A DNA stretch of 64,000 bases from Arthrobacter sp. MYb229 (GCF_002975405.1 NZ_PCPS01000002.1:186001-250000); one strand, 5' to 3'; positions 9,019 to 17,642 are shown, counted from the first letter of the stretch. Program-made: numbers and translations. The notes: generated by a model not told the origin, from the sequence alone.

Positions 9019-10026
9019 CTATGCCCGGCGCTGTCCGGTACTGCCGCGCACCACCAGCTGCGGCGCATGGGTGCTGGATGCTCCCGGGGAATTCAGGGCC
9101 GCCTGCATGGCGGCCTGGGCCAGGGCTGCGACATCTTGGCGAACGCTGGTCAGATCGGCATGCGCAAGCCTGGCGAATTCGCTGTCGTCATATCCGGCAA
9201 GGCAGATCTGCTCGGGAACCTGCAGGCCCGCAAGATCTATCGCTTGCCGGGCGCCGAGCGCCGCGCGGTCATTAAAGGCCAGTACCGCCGTGGCGCGTTC
9301 GGCCTGGGGCATTTTCTCCAGATACTCGCGCAGGACCGCAAAAGCGGTCGCCTCGTCAGGACCCGCTGGAAGGATCTGGCCGCTGGCGCTGGCGCTGGCG
9401 CGGGCAGCGGATTCGATGAAGGCATCTCGCCGCTGTTTCGCCGAGACGGCGGATCCGCCATCCAGATGCAGCAGCCGAGTGTGGCCGCGCTGCACCAAAT
9501 GGCTGACGACTTGTTCAACGCCGGCAGCCTCGTCGGTAATGACTGAGGGGATGCCTTTGACCTTGCGCAGCAGGCTGATGACGGGAAGCTGCTTGGACAC
9601 CTGGACCAGCTGCGCGGCTGGCAGTTCGGGGAACACTCCGATCACCGCTTCGACTCCGGCGTCGATGAGGGTATTGAGCACACGGCGTTCATCTCGGTGT
9701 CTGCCGGTGGCGCCCAGAATGATTTCAAATCCGCTCTGGTCCGCCTGCGCGTATAAAGCATCTGCCAGTTCCGCGTGCAGCGGCTCTCCCAGCGCCAGGG
9801 CCAGGCCAAGCGTTCTGCTGCGGCTGCTGCGCAGCGACCGTGCACGCGAGTCCGGGCGGTAGCCCAAATCCGCGGCGGCCTGCTTGACCCGGGCCCGGGA
9901 TTCTCCGCTGGCGCCCTCAGCCTCGCGCAGCACGATCGAGGCCAGTGCTACCGAGACCCCTGAGGCGCGGGCGACGTCGGCCAACGTAGGGCGTTTGGCG
10001 GGGCGTGGCGCAGATGCATGCGGCAT
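9019..10026 (-). CDS. LacI-family transcriptional repressor
   Basis: A 335-residue LacI/GalR regulator. The N-terminal helix-turn-helix and hinge read PTLADVARASGVSVALASI, with LGYRPDSRARSLR as hinge, followed by a periplasmic-binding-protein-like effector domain (about 65-335). The recognition helix has VALAS instead of the usual TVSRV. The gene is divergent from the dehydrogenase at 10123, with two copies of a CTAGAAC-GTTCTAG type palindrome between them, so autoregulation plus control of the dehydrogenase/isomerase pair is likely. The effector is probably an inositol or a keto-inositol, inferred only from neighbours. Confidence 0.9.
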   Translation of the reverse strand: MPHASAPRPAKRPTLADVARASGVSVALASIVLREAEGASGESRARVKQAAADLGYRPDSRARSLRSSRSRTLGLALALGEPLHAELADALYAQADQSGFEIILGATGRHRDERRVLNTLIDAGVEAVIGVFPELPAAQLVQVSKQLPVISLLRKVKGIPSVITDEAAGVEQVVSHLVQRGHTRLLHLDGGSAVSAKQRRDAFIESAARASASASGQILPAGPDEATAFAVLREYLEKMPQAERATAVLAFNDRAALGARQAIDLAGLQVPEQICLAGYDDSEFARLAHADLTSVRQDVAALAQAAMQAALNSPGASSTHAPQLVVRGSTGQRRA

Positions 10027-10041
10027 TGGCGGAACTTTCTT

Positions 10042-10112
10042 CTAGAACGTTATAGACACCTGCTATCCAGTGTGCCATGATTTTCCTGAACACTTTATCT
10101 AGAACGTTCTAG
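10042..10112. promoter_or_regulatory. Paired LacI operators in the divergent promoter
   Basis: CTAGAACGTTCTAG at 10099-10112 is a perfect 14-bp palindrome with the central CG typical of LacI/GalR operators. CTAGAACGTTATAG at 10042-10055 is the same with one base changed. The centres are 57 bp apart, and one copy lies next to each divergent start. I saw no third copy in the window, so this looks like a private operator pair. Confidence 0.85.
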
Positions 10113-10122
10113 GAGACGCTCC

Positions 10123-11214
10123 ATGGCTTACCAATCCCTGCCAGAAAATTCCGCACGGCCACTGCGCATTGCGGTCATCGGCACCGGGTGGATCGGCGCA
10201 TTCCACGCCCGCACTGTGGCACAGCACCTGCCAGATGCACAACTGCACGTCGTGGCAGATCCGGCACCAGGCCGCGCCGCCGAACTGGCCGCAGAACTGG
10301 GTTGCACGAACTACACCGAAGACATTGCGGACGTGTTTGCCGACGAAACCGTAGACGCTGTGGTCATCGGCGCGCCTTCAAGCTTCCATGCCGGCTTGAT
10401 CGCCCAGGCCGCCGCGGCGGGAAAGCACATCTTCTGCGAAAAGCCGGCAGCGCACGCGCTGTCAGATCTCGACACCGCCTTGAAAGCAGTGGAGGATTCC
10501 GGAGTGCTGCTGCAGATCGGTTTCAACCGGCGCTTCTCCCGCGACTTCGCTGCCGTGGCAGAACAGGTGTATTCCGGTGCAATCGGCACCCCTCAGCTGC
10601 TGCGGTCGCTGACCCGCGATCCAGAAGTTGCAGGCGGGTTGCCCAACGCGGCGAAGATCCGCTCGCACGTGATTTTCACCGAAACCCTGATCCACGATTT
10701 TGACACCTTGAACTGGTTGAACCCGGGTGCTGAGGTTGTAGAAGTCCATGTCATGGCGGATGCCTTGGTGGCGCCAGAGCACCGGGATTCCGGTTTGCTG
10801 GATACCGCCGTGGTGAGCCTGCGCTACTCCAACGGTGCGATCGCTGTGGCCGAGGCGAACTTCTCGGCAAGCTACGGCTACGACGTGCGCGGAGAAGTCT
10901 TTGGTTCAAAGGGCATGGTGCAGGCAGGGAATCCAGTGCAGCTGGCAGCGGCCAGCTTTGACAGCGCGGGCGCCCATGCACCAACCGAACGACTGAACAT
11001 CAAGCTGTTTGCCCAGGCCTACCGCGAGCAGCTCTCGATCTTCGCTCGCAAGATCCGTGGCCTGCGCGATGGTTCGGCCGATGCGGCCCTGGAGGTCCCG
11101 ACCGGCGCGGACGCACGCGCAGCGCTGCGCGTGGCACTGGCGGCCTTGGAATCCTCGGAAACCGGCCTGCCGGTGAAGCTGGAATCGGCCACCCGGCTTG
11201 CGGTGAACGCATGA
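10123..11214 (+). CDS. Second Gfo/Idh/MocA dehydrogenase (IolG-like)
   Basis: A 363-residue NAD(P)-dependent oxidoreductase. The Rossmann motif is GTGWIGAFHA (about 20-29), the catalytic lysine is in CEKPAAHAL, and the Asp/His pair in LIHDFDTLNW. AGGAGA at 10111-10116, overlapping the operator edge, precedes the ATG. Its last base pairs overlap the next gene by 4 nt (ATGA), so the two are translationally coupled. Given a separate iolG at 5142, it probably handles another isomer (scyllo- or D-chiro-inositol) or a related keto sugar; this is inference. It is controlled by the adjacent LacI protein on operator evidence. Confidence 0.88.
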   Translation: MAYQSLPENSARPLRIAVIGTGWIGAFHARTVAQHLPDAQLHVVADPAPGRAAELAAELGCTNYTEDIADVFADETVDAVVIGAPSSFHAGLIAQAAAAGKHIFCEKPAAHALSDLDTALKAVEDSGVLLQIGFNRRFSRDFAAVAEQVYSGAIGTPQLLRSLTRDPEVAGGLPNAAKIRSHVIFTETLIHDFDTLNWLNPGAEVVEVHVMADALVAPEHRDSGLLDTAVVSLRYSNGAIAVAEANFSASYGYDVRGEVFGSKGMVQAGNPVQLAAASFDSAGAHAPTERLNIKLFAQAYREQLSIFARKIRGLRDGSADAALEVPTGADARAALRVALAALESSETGLPVKLESATRLAVNA

Positions 11215-12005
11215 GTGCGCAGCTGGCGGTCTGCGCCGAAATGGTCTTCCTGGACCTTCCGCTGATCGACCGGGTCAAGCGCCTTGACGAGGCCGGTTTT
11301 GAAATTGAACTCTGGGATATCAGAGACAAAGACCTTCCGGCTTTGGCGGCCACCGGTGCCCGCTTCGGCTCCATGACAGGCTACAGCGAAGGGAGCCTCT
11401 GCGATCCGGGCAGCGCGCACGAAGTGGTTCGCACCGCCAAGGAATTGATTCCGGCCGCCCGGGAGCTGGGCATCAACCGGCTGGTGGTGCATCCGGCTCA
11501 GCTCATTGACGGGCAGGCCGCCACCCCACGTTTTCGGGCTACCGGAGACATGTGGCTCACCGCAGCGCGAACTCTGGAGGAGCTGGGCCGGATCGGGGAA
11601 GAGCACCAGGTCACCTTCATGCTGGAGAACTTGAACACGATTCTGGATCACCCGGGCATCCCGCTGGGACGCGCCAAGGACACGATGTCTCTGGTCAAGG
11701 CCGTGGGACACCCGAACGTGAAGATGATGCTTGATCTGTACCACGCTCAAATTGGCGAGGGGAACCTCATCGAGCTGGTGCGTTCGGCACTGCCGCATAT
11801 CGGAGAAATCCAGGTCGCAGACGTTCCCGGGCGTTGCGAGCCGGGCACCGGGGAAATCAACTACCTTGCAATTGCCCAGGCTCTGGCGGATCTGGATTAT
11901 TCTGGCCCGATCGGCATGGAAGCCTACGCCAGCGCGGATTCCAATGGTGCCATCGCGGCTTTTGCCCAGGCTTTTGAACCGCTGGCCAAACCCGTGGTGG
12001 GCTAG
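11211..12005 (+). CDS. Hydroxypyruvate isomerase-like TIM barrel protein
   Basis: A 264-residue xylose-isomerase-like barrel closest in style to hydroxypyruvate isomerase (Hyi) and its relatives. Metal-site candidates are MLENLNT (about 139), MLDLYHAQIGEG (about 172), QVADVPGRCEPGTGEI (about 200) and a final GMEAY (about 238), the same strand-end layout as Hyi. It overlaps the upstream dehydrogenase by 4 nt and is followed by a perfect terminator, so the pair forms a complete two-gene operon. A keto-inositol isomerase or epimerase role fits the pairing, but glyoxylate-pathway hydroxypyruvate isomerase is not excluded by sequence. Confidence 0.78.
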   Translation: MSAQLAVCAEMVFLDLPLIDRVKRLDEAGFEIELWDIRDKDLPALAATGARFGSMTGYSEGSLCDPGSAHEVVRTAKELIPAARELGINRLVVHPAQLIDGQAATPRFRATGDMWLTAARTLEELGRIGEEHQVTFMLENLNTILDHPGIPLGRAKDTMSLVKAVGHPNVKMMLDLYHAQIGEGNLIELVRSALPHIGEIQVADVPGRCEPGTGEINYLAIAQALADLDYSGPIGMEAYASADSNGAIAAFAQAFEPLAKPVVG

Positions 12006-12037
12006 GGGATCATGGACCGGGCGATGGATTGAGAGTT

Positions 12038-12085
12038 AAAGCCCAGCGGCGGCAGCAGGGAAACCTGCTGCCGCCGCTGGGCTTT
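12038..12085. terminator. Perfect 22-bp stem terminator with GAAA loop
   Basis: Arms 12038-12059 and 12064-12085 are exact reverse complements, starting AAAGCCC and ending GGGCTTT, around a GAAA tetraloop. It sits between convergent genes and carries a T-run on one side and an A-run on the other, so it can act in both directions. Confidence 0.95.
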
Positions 12086-12098
12086 GCAACCCGGGTGG

Positions 12099-13001
12099 CT
12101 ACGTGCCGGCTCCGAAGGGCAGGCGCGGATCCATGCTCTGCGAATCCCAAGTCTGGCGGATCCAGCCATGGTGGGGATCATCGCTGATCAGCCAATCGCG
12201 CACGCGTCCCGGGCCGGCCATGACGTTCAGATAGTAAAGGTCATAACCCGGTCCCGCCATGGCTGGACCATGCCAGCCGTAGGGGACCAAGACAACGTCC
12301 CCGGTGCGGACTTCGGCATTAACGTCAATGGGGCGTTCATCCGAGGCATAAACGCGCGCATAGCCGATGGGATCGGTGGCCGCTTCGGCGGGCATGCCCT
12401 GGGCTAGTTGCGTCTCGAAGTAATAGATTTCCTCGAGGCTGGTCTCGCCTTCCTTCTCCTGATCATGCTTATGCGGTGGATAGGAAGACCAGTTGCCCGC
12501 CGGAGTAATGACTTCGCAGACGATGAAACGGTCTGCTTCCAGTGCGGCCGGGGTGCCGAAGTTATGGACTTGGCGGGAGCAGTTTCCTGCTCCGCGCAGC
12601 TCCACCGGAATCTCTTCTGCCTTGATCAGGCGGGTTGGGTAGGACTGCTTGGCCGGGGCCAGTGCCACGGCGACCCGGCCCCCCTCGGCTGAGCTGATGG
12701 ACAGCGCTGTGTTGATGCCGGTGTAGAGGACATCGGCTGGTCCGGCAAAGACTGATTCGCGAGCGCTGAGAACATATTCTTCGCCTGCGATAGCGACGTT
12801 GAATGATGCGCCGCTGAGCGGGACGACAATGCGTTCTTCGGCGGTGGCCGCCAGTTCGACTGTTTGACCGGGAGCCAGCTCGGCTACCTTGAGCCCGGTG
12901 TGGGCCCAGCCCTCGATGGAAGCGGTCGAGTCATGGGCGCCGAGCGAGATGCTCCAGTCTCCGTTGGCGGCGGAACCTGCAGGGTAAATCCAATCGGTCA
13001 T
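12099..13001 (-). CDS. iolB: 5-deoxy-glucuronate isomerase
   Basis: This bicupin converts 5-deoxy-glucuronate from IolD to 5-dehydro-2-deoxy-gluconate for IolC. The 300-residue protein has the metal site in YPPHKHDQ followed by the ligand glutamate in EEIYYFET, the IolB hallmark, and a late VPYGWHGPAMAGPGYDLYYL segment. It lies 32 nt downstream of the GntR gene on the same strand and ends against the shared terminator. It is separated from iolD/iolE by about 7 kb, yet its operon partner is the presumed iol regulator, so expression should still follow inositol. iolC is not in the window. Confidence 0.95.
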   Translation of the reverse strand: MTDWIYPAGSAANGDWSISLGAHDSTASIEGWAHTGLKVAELAPGQTVELAATAEERIVVPLSGASFNVAIAGEEYVLSARESVFAGPADVLYTGINTALSISSAEGGRVAVALAPAKQSYPTRLIKAEEIPVELRGAGNCSRQVHNFGTPAALEADRFIVCEVITPAGNWSSYPPHKHDQEKEGETSLEEIYYFETQLAQGMPAEAATDPIGYARVYASDERPIDVNAEVRTGDVVLVPYGWHGPAMAGPGYDLYYLNVMAGPGRVRDWLISDDPHHGWIRQTWDSQSMDPRLPFGAGT

Positions 13002-13033
13002 CAGTCATTCCTTTCGACGGCGGTGCCAGGTGC

Positions 13034-13774
13034 CTAGCGTTGCACCAAGGTCATTTCAAAGCTGTAGGCATCAGCGCGATATACGTGGGCACCGGTCTCC
13101 ACGTTGCGCCCGGTGTCATCCACGGCAGTGCGCTGCATGGTCACCAGGGCCGAACCTGCCGCCGTGTCCAAGGCCTTGGCTTGGATATCGTCGGCGGTGG
13201 TCGCCCCGATGCGCTGCTGGGCCAGCCGGAAGTTGACCCCTGCTTCACGCAGAAGCTCGTACAGGCCATGTGCTTGCAGGGACTTTTCATCCAGCTCAAC
13301 AATGTCGTCGCGAACCCAGTTCTCCATCAGTGCCAGTGGGCTTCCGCTGGCAGAACGCAGCCGGGTGAAGTGGTAAACGGAAACATCCTTGGGCAGTGAG
13401 AGAAGTTCCTGGATCTCCGTTGGAGCTGGAATATGTTCAAAGCTGAGCAAGCTGGTAGAAGGCTTCTTTCCGGCGCGCTCAAGGTCATCATTCAGGCTGG
13501 ATAGTTCAAGGTGCCGCCGGATCTGGCTGGAAACAACCTGCGTTCCCACACCGCGCTTGCGCACCAGAAGGCCGGACTGGACGAGGTCGTCCATGGCCTT
13601 GCGAATGGTGGGGCGTGAAAGCCGCAGTCGCTGGGCGAGCTCGATCTCATTTTCCAGTCGAGTGCCCGAGGCCAGCGAACCGTCGCGGATCGCGCCCTCG
13701 ATGCCTTGCGCTACCTGGTGGTAGAGGGGAATCGGTGAAGATCGGTCGATCTTGATGCTCAGGGGTGTGCTCAC
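13034..13774 (-). CDS. GntR-family regulator (HutC/UTRA type), probable iol regulator
   Basis: A 246-residue GntR protein. The winged helix covers PIPLYHQVAQGIEGAIRDG to RLSRPTIRKAMDDLVQSGLLVRKRGVGTQVV (about 10-80), and a UTRA effector domain follows (about 90-240). The start is GTG 13774: an AAGGAG stretch lies 6 nt upstream on the minus strand, while the in-frame ATG at 13825 would put 17 odd residues before the conserved part and overlaps an operator. It forms an operon with iolB and is divergent from a Gfo/Idh gene. Repeated TTGTCCTGACAA-like sites in its own promoter and before the iolT-like gene make it the likely inositol regulator. Confidence 0.88.
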   Translation of the reverse strand: MSTPLSIKIDRSSPIPLYHQVAQGIEGAIRDGSLASGTRLENEIELAQRLRLSRPTIRKAMDDLVQSGLLVRKRGVGTQVVSSQIRRHLELSSLNDDLERAGKKPSTSLLSFEHIPAPTEIQELLSLPKDVSVYHFTRLRSASGSPLALMENWVRDDIVELDEKSLQAHGLYELLREAGVNFRLAQQRIGATTADDIQAKALDTAAGSALVTMQRTAVDDTGRNVETGAHVYRADAYSFEMTLVQR

Positions 13775-13813
13775 AGTTGCTCCTTGCCGGCGACCTTGTC
13801 TGGATATGTCGCT

Positions 13814-14004
13814 TTGACAGGACAAACTCTATATGAAAGTTCATGATTTGGGCATCTCTTGGCTGGATATCTTCGCGATCCATGGATTTTTCGCTGCTTA
13901 GCGGTGAAGGCCAAACGCTTGGCCAAGCGTCGCTTTGGACCTGAAATGCGATCGCGACAAGGGAATTTGGACAATATGGTCCGTTTGTCCAATTGTCCTG
14001 ACAA
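13814..14004. promoter_or_regulatory. GntR divergent promoter with inverted pair of 12-bp operators
   Basis: TTGACAGGACAA (13814-13825) is, on the other strand, TTGTCCTGTCAA and matches TTGTCCTGACAA (13993-14004) at 11 of 12 positions. One copy lies near each divergent gene. A separate inverted repeat, TTGGACAA (13967-13974) with TTGTCCAA (13985-13992), adjoins the second copy. The whole 13775-14134 gap is otherwise free of genes and forms the control region for the GntR-iolB and dehydrogenase-LacI transcripts. Confidence 0.7.
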
Positions 14005-14134
14005 AAAATCTGTTGGAATTCATTGCCCAAGGCTTCGAGCGGAACATATGGTTTTTGGAACGGTCCAAGACTTGGGACAAGCCGCGGCGGCCGCAGGGAA
14101 TCACGGCGTGAAGCGCCACAGACAGGAGAAAATC

Positions 14135-15343
14135 ATGAACGAACAGCGCAGCATCGGCGTGGGGCTGATCTCGGTGGGCTGGATGGGCAAGCTGCACGCT
14201 CGCGCCTACAGCTCAGTGCCCTATGTCTATCCAGAGTTGGGAATCAAGCCAAGGCTGGTCGCAGCCGCAGATACCGAGCAGTCACGAGTCGACTTCGCGA
14301 TCTCAGCGCTGGGCTTTGAACGCGGAACGCTGGACTACCACCAGGTGCTCGCAGATCCCGAAGTGGATGTCGTCTCGATTTGCGCACCGAACTTCCTGCA
14401 CGCCGAAATGGCGATCGCCGCAGCTGAGGCCGGTAAGCACTTCTGGATCGAAAAGCCCGCTGGTCGAAGCCTGGCCGAAACGCAGGCTATCGAGCAAGCC
14501 GCCATCCGCAACGGCGTAGTCACCTCCATCGGCTTCAACTACCGCCATGCTCCAGCTATAGAACGAGCGCGCCAGCTGGTGCGCGAGGGCCGGTTGGGAT
14601 CCATCACCAATGTCCGCGCCAGCTTCCTTGCCGGATATGCGGCAGACCCCCGTGCGGCTCTGTCGTGGCGTTTCAACCGGGAACTTGCCGGCAGCGGCGT
14701 GCTCGCTGACCTATTCAGCCATGCAGCAGATCTATGCAGTCATGTTGTTGGCCCCATCCGGAGCATTTCCGCATCAACCAACGTCATGATCCCATCCCGG
14801 CCGAAACTGTCCATGGGACAGGGCACGCACTTCGACCTGATCGAAGGCGGCGAGCAAGGTGAAGTCGAGAATGAGGACTACGCCGCCGCGTTGCTGCGTT
14901 TCAGCCCAGAAGGCGTGGCGGGCCGCGCGATCGGAACTATTGAGGCATCCCGAGTGGCCGTGGGCCCGCAGTGCGGCTATCGACTCGAAATCTACGGCAC
15001 GGAAGGTTCGGTCAAGTGGGATTTTGAACGCTTGAATGAACTGGAGGTCGTGCTCGGTCGAGACAATGACGAACAGGGATTCACGACGGTGATTGGCTCG
15101 CCAAAACATGGCGAATACTCCCGGTTCCAGCCAGGCCCGGGAAATGCGATGGGCTTTGATGACCTCAAGACCATCGAGGCTAAGAAGTTCCTGCTGGCTG
15201 TCTGCGGTGGCGAGAAAGCGAACTCCACCATCGCCGATGCGGTGGCCGCGGCCGCACTGGTGGAAGCGGCCGAAACATCTGCCGCAAGCGGCACATGGCA
15301 GGCGCTGGATGAGTCGGTGCGCGCTGCGACTGTGCAATACTGA
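14135..15343 (+). CDS. Third Gfo/Idh/MocA dehydrogenase
   Basis: A 402-residue oxidoreductase, longer than the other two here. The nucleotide fold starts GLISVGWMGKLHARAY, the catalytic lysine is in IEKPAGRSL, and the active-site segment reads GVLADLFSHAADL rather than the HEFD type of iolG, placing it in a different branch of the family. The start is ATG 14135, with CAGGAG 7-10 nt upstream; a longer in-frame reading from 13859 would run through the operator region. It is divergent from the GntR gene and followed after 5 nt by a lacI gene. Its substrate is probably an inositol isomer or uronate-like sugar; not determinable from sequence. Confidence 0.87.
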   Translation: MNEQRSIGVGLISVGWMGKLHARAYSSVPYVYPELGIKPRLVAAADTEQSRVDFAISALGFERGTLDYHQVLADPEVDVVSICAPNFLHAEMAIAAAEAGKHFWIEKPAGRSLAETQAIEQAAIRNGVVTSIGFNYRHAPAIERARQLVREGRLGSITNVRASFLAGYAADPRAALSWRFNRELAGSGVLADLFSHAADLCSHVVGPIRSISASTNVMIPSRPKLSMGQGTHFDLIEGGEQGEVENEDYAAALLRFSPEGVAGRAIGTIEASRVAVGPQCGYRLEIYGTEGSVKWDFERLNELEVVLGRDNDEQGFTTVIGSPKHGEYSRFQPGPGNAMGFDDLKTIEAKKFLLAVCGGEKANSTIADAVAAAALVEAAETSAASGTWQALDESVRAATVQY

Positions 15344-15348
15344 CCGCC

Positions 15349-16362
15349 ATGCCTGACTCGCCGCGCCGCCGCCCCACGATCCGAGACGTCGCCAAGCGGG
15401 CCGGGGTCTCCAAATCATTGGTGTCCCTGGTGCTCTCGGATCCGAGCAGGGTCAGTTCGCTGCGGCGTTCGCTGGTCGAGGACTCCATCCGCGAGTTGGG
15501 CTATCAGCCCAACCTGGCGGCTCGCTCGCTGGTTGCCGCGAACCGGCATGCCATTGGTGTCGTCCTAGGGGAACTGCATAATCCCTGGGTACTGACCGTC
15601 GCGGAAGTGGTTCGCGAACAGTTGCAAGCAGTGGGGTGTGACGTGCTGTTCAGTGCGGCCGCGATCCACGATGGTCTGGGTGTTGGCCCCGCGGAATTGC
15701 AGGCCCTGCGCGATTTGCGGGTCAGTGGAATCCTCGTCGTTGGATCAGCCGATGATGCAGCCAGCTTCGAAGCCGCGTTGGGTGAGACTCCCGCTGTATT
15801 TGTGGGCAGCGGGCGTCAGGCGCAATCAAATACTGCTGCGGTTTCAGTAGATGATGAGCAGGGCTTTGGCTTGGTGATTGACCACTTGGTTCACTGCGGG
15901 AATGAGCGGATCATCCATATCGCCGGTGGCGCTGGGCCGGTTTCGGCGGTGCGCGAAGCTGCCTATCATCGGGCGATGCTGCGCCATGGGTTGCGCCAGC
16001 AAGTGCAGGTGGTGGAAGCCGGACCAACGGTTCAGGCCGGCTATGAAGCCGTGGTGCGGTTGCTGGCCTCGGGGGCACGGCCTGAAGCGCTGGCCTGTTT
16101 CAATGATCTTTCCGCATTTGGCGCGCTGCAGGCTCTTGATGAGGCTGGCTTGTCTGCGGCGGTGACTGGCTACGACAATATTTCTCTATCGTCGCTGGGG
16201 AGAATCTCGTTGACCAGCGTCGACTCGGATTCGCAAGACATCGGTCGCAGCAGCGTGCGGCTGCTTCTCCAGTTGATGCGGAATCCGGACGGAAAATTTG
16301 CACGTCAATTGATGATTCCGCCACGGCTTATCGTGCGTTCTTCATCCCTTCCGCGCCGTTGA
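15349..16362 (+). CDS. LacI-family transcriptional regulator
   Basis: A 337-residue LacI/GalR protein. The DNA-binding domain reads PTIRDVAKRAGVSKSLVSLVLSD with hinge LGYQPNLAARSLV, followed by the effector domain. It begins 5 nt after the dehydrogenase stop, so it is made from the GntR-controlled transcript, an unusual layered arrangement. About 210 nt downstream begins the ABC importer operon, which is its most likely target besides its own operon. I could not identify a clean central-CG operator for it. Confidence 0.88.
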   Translation: MPDSPRRRPTIRDVAKRAGVSKSLVSLVLSDPSRVSSLRRSLVEDSIRELGYQPNLAARSLVAANRHAIGVVLGELHNPWVLTVAEVVREQLQAVGCDVLFSAAAIHDGLGVGPAELQALRDLRVSGILVVGSADDAASFEAALGETPAVFVGSGRQAQSNTAAVSVDDEQGFGLVIDHLVHCGNERIIHIAGGAGPVSAVREAAYHRAMLRHGLRQQVQVVEAGPTVQAGYEAVVRLLASGARPEALACFNDLSAFGALQALDEAGLSAAVTGYDNISLSSLGRISLTSVDSDSQDIGRSSVRLLLQLMRNPDGKFARQLMIPPRLIVRSSSLPRR

Positions 16363-16427
16363 ACCAGGAGGAAGCAGCACCTGGCTTCGCCTGTTGAAGG
16401 TCGCAAAGTTCTCGTCTTCACATCCTC

Positions 16428-16480
16428 ATGTCTTTACAAAGTCTTGACGGATCGCTTTTTGTCGCGCAGACTTTAGACAT
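16428..16480. promoter_or_regulatory. Inverted repeat in the promoter region of the ABC importer operon
   Basis: In the 210-nt gap 16363-16572, ATGTCT (16428-16433) and AAAGTCT (16438-16444) are mirrored by AGACTTT (16468-16474) and AGACAT (16475-16480). A TTGACG at 16444-16449 inside it is a possible -35 element, but no good -10 at standard spacing is seen. It could be an operator or a leader hairpin. Confidence 0.4.
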
Positions 16481-16572
16481 CTTGTGATTCAAGTCACGGA
16501 AATCTTGTTAAGGCGGCCCGCTCCAGGGGACTATCGGGGTGCGTCGACGTAGCCCTGAAGGGGAAAACGAAT

Positions 16573-17568
16573 ATGGGAAAGCCAACTTGGCGCAAACTCG
16601 CAATCACACTCGCCATCATTCCAGCCCTGGGATTGGCGGCTTGCTCATCAACGGGCGGGCGTGCACCAGAACCGGAAAGCAGTGCGGGCGGTGGGGCTGT
16701 TGCGGCCACCGATCGCATCAAAGTCGCAGTGATCACCCATGCGGCTCCGGGGGATACCTTCTGGGACATCATCCGCAAGGGTGCCGAAGAAGCTGCGGCC
16801 AAGGACAACGTTGACCTGCAGTACTTGAGCGACCCCGATGGCGGGCGCCAATCCCAGCTGATTGAGCAGGCCATTGACCAGGGAGTGGACGGCATTGCCG
16901 TAACCCTGGCTAAGCCGGACGCCATGGCCGGAGCGCTGAAAAAGGCCACGGACGCAGGAATTCCCATCGTCAGCCTGAACGCCGGCGAAGACCGCTTTAA
17001 GGACATCGGCGCGTTCGCCCACTTCGGGTCCAATGAGCAGCTCGCAGGCCAGGCTGCCGGCGAAAAGCTGAAGGATTCGGGCATCAAGAAGCCGATATGC
17101 GTCATCCAGGAACAGGGGCACGTTGGCCTTGAAGCCCGCTGCGCCGGCGTGAAGAAAGTTGTCCCAGGCACCGAAATCCTCTACGTGCAGGGCACTGACA
17201 TGACCCAGGTCGAGTCAACAGCAACTGCCAAGCTCCAAGCGGACAAGCAAGCCGATGCAATCATCGGGCTGGGCGCGCCATTTACCATGACGCTGATCAA
17301 AGCCAAGGCTACGGCCAACTCAAAGGTCGAGGTAGCCTCCTTCGACATGAACTCGCAACTAGTCCAAGAAATCACCAAGGGCAACGTGCTGTTCACCGTT
17401 GACCAGCAGCCATGGTTGCAGGGCTACATGGCAGTTGATGCGCTGTGGCAGAACCACCGCGGTGGCTTCACGATCGGCGGTGGACAGGCGACTCTGACCG
17501 GCCCGGCCATCGTTGACAAGACCGTGGCCGAAAAGATCACCAGTTTCGCCGAAGAAGGCGTCCGCTAG
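16573..17568 (+). CDS. Sugar ABC transporter substrate-binding lipoprotein
   Basis: A secreted, lipid-anchored binding protein of the ribose/fructose/inositol class (Peripla_BP_4). A signal peptide with lipobox LAAC precedes a Ser/Gly linker (about 24-45), then a two-lobe binding domain starting KVAVITHAAPGDTFWDI. The hinge-region motif GQAAGEKL and the nucleoside/sugar pocket style are those of the RbsB/FrcB/IbpA family. The total of 331 residues is usual. The order binding protein - permease - single-domain ATPase resembles frcBCA. Placement at the edge of the inositol region suggests an inositol or related polyol, as an inference only. Confidence 0.88.
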   Translation: MGKPTWRKLAITLAIIPALGLAACSSTGGRAPEPESSAGGGAVAATDRIKVAVITHAAPGDTFWDIIRKGAEEAAAKDNVDLQYLSDPDGGRQSQLIEQAIDQGVDGIAVTLAKPDAMAGALKKATDAGIPIVSLNAGEDRFKDIGAFAHFGSNEQLAGQAAGEKLKDSGIKKPICVIQEQGHVGLEARCAGVKKVVPGTEILYVQGTDMTQVESTATAKLQADKQADAIIGLGAPFTMTLIKAKATANSKVEVASFDMNSQLVQEITKGNVLFTVDQQPWLQGYMAVDALWQNHRGGFTIGGGQATLTGPAIVDKTVAEKITSFAEEGVR

Positions 17569-17581
17569 CAACGATCCTCGG

Positions 17582-17620
17582 TGCGCGCCGAGCCTGCCGG
17601 TAGCGGCGAGCCGGCGCGCA
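17582..17620 (+). other. Intercistronic stem-loop after the binding-protein gene
   Basis: TGCGCGCCG (17582-17590) and CGGCGCGCA (17612-17620) are exact inverted repeats. A stem at this place, between binding-protein and permease genes, commonly protects the upstream mRNA and raises binding-protein output relative to the membrane parts. Confidence 0.5.
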
Positions 17621-17642
17621 GCCAGGACATGGAGGAAAACTC

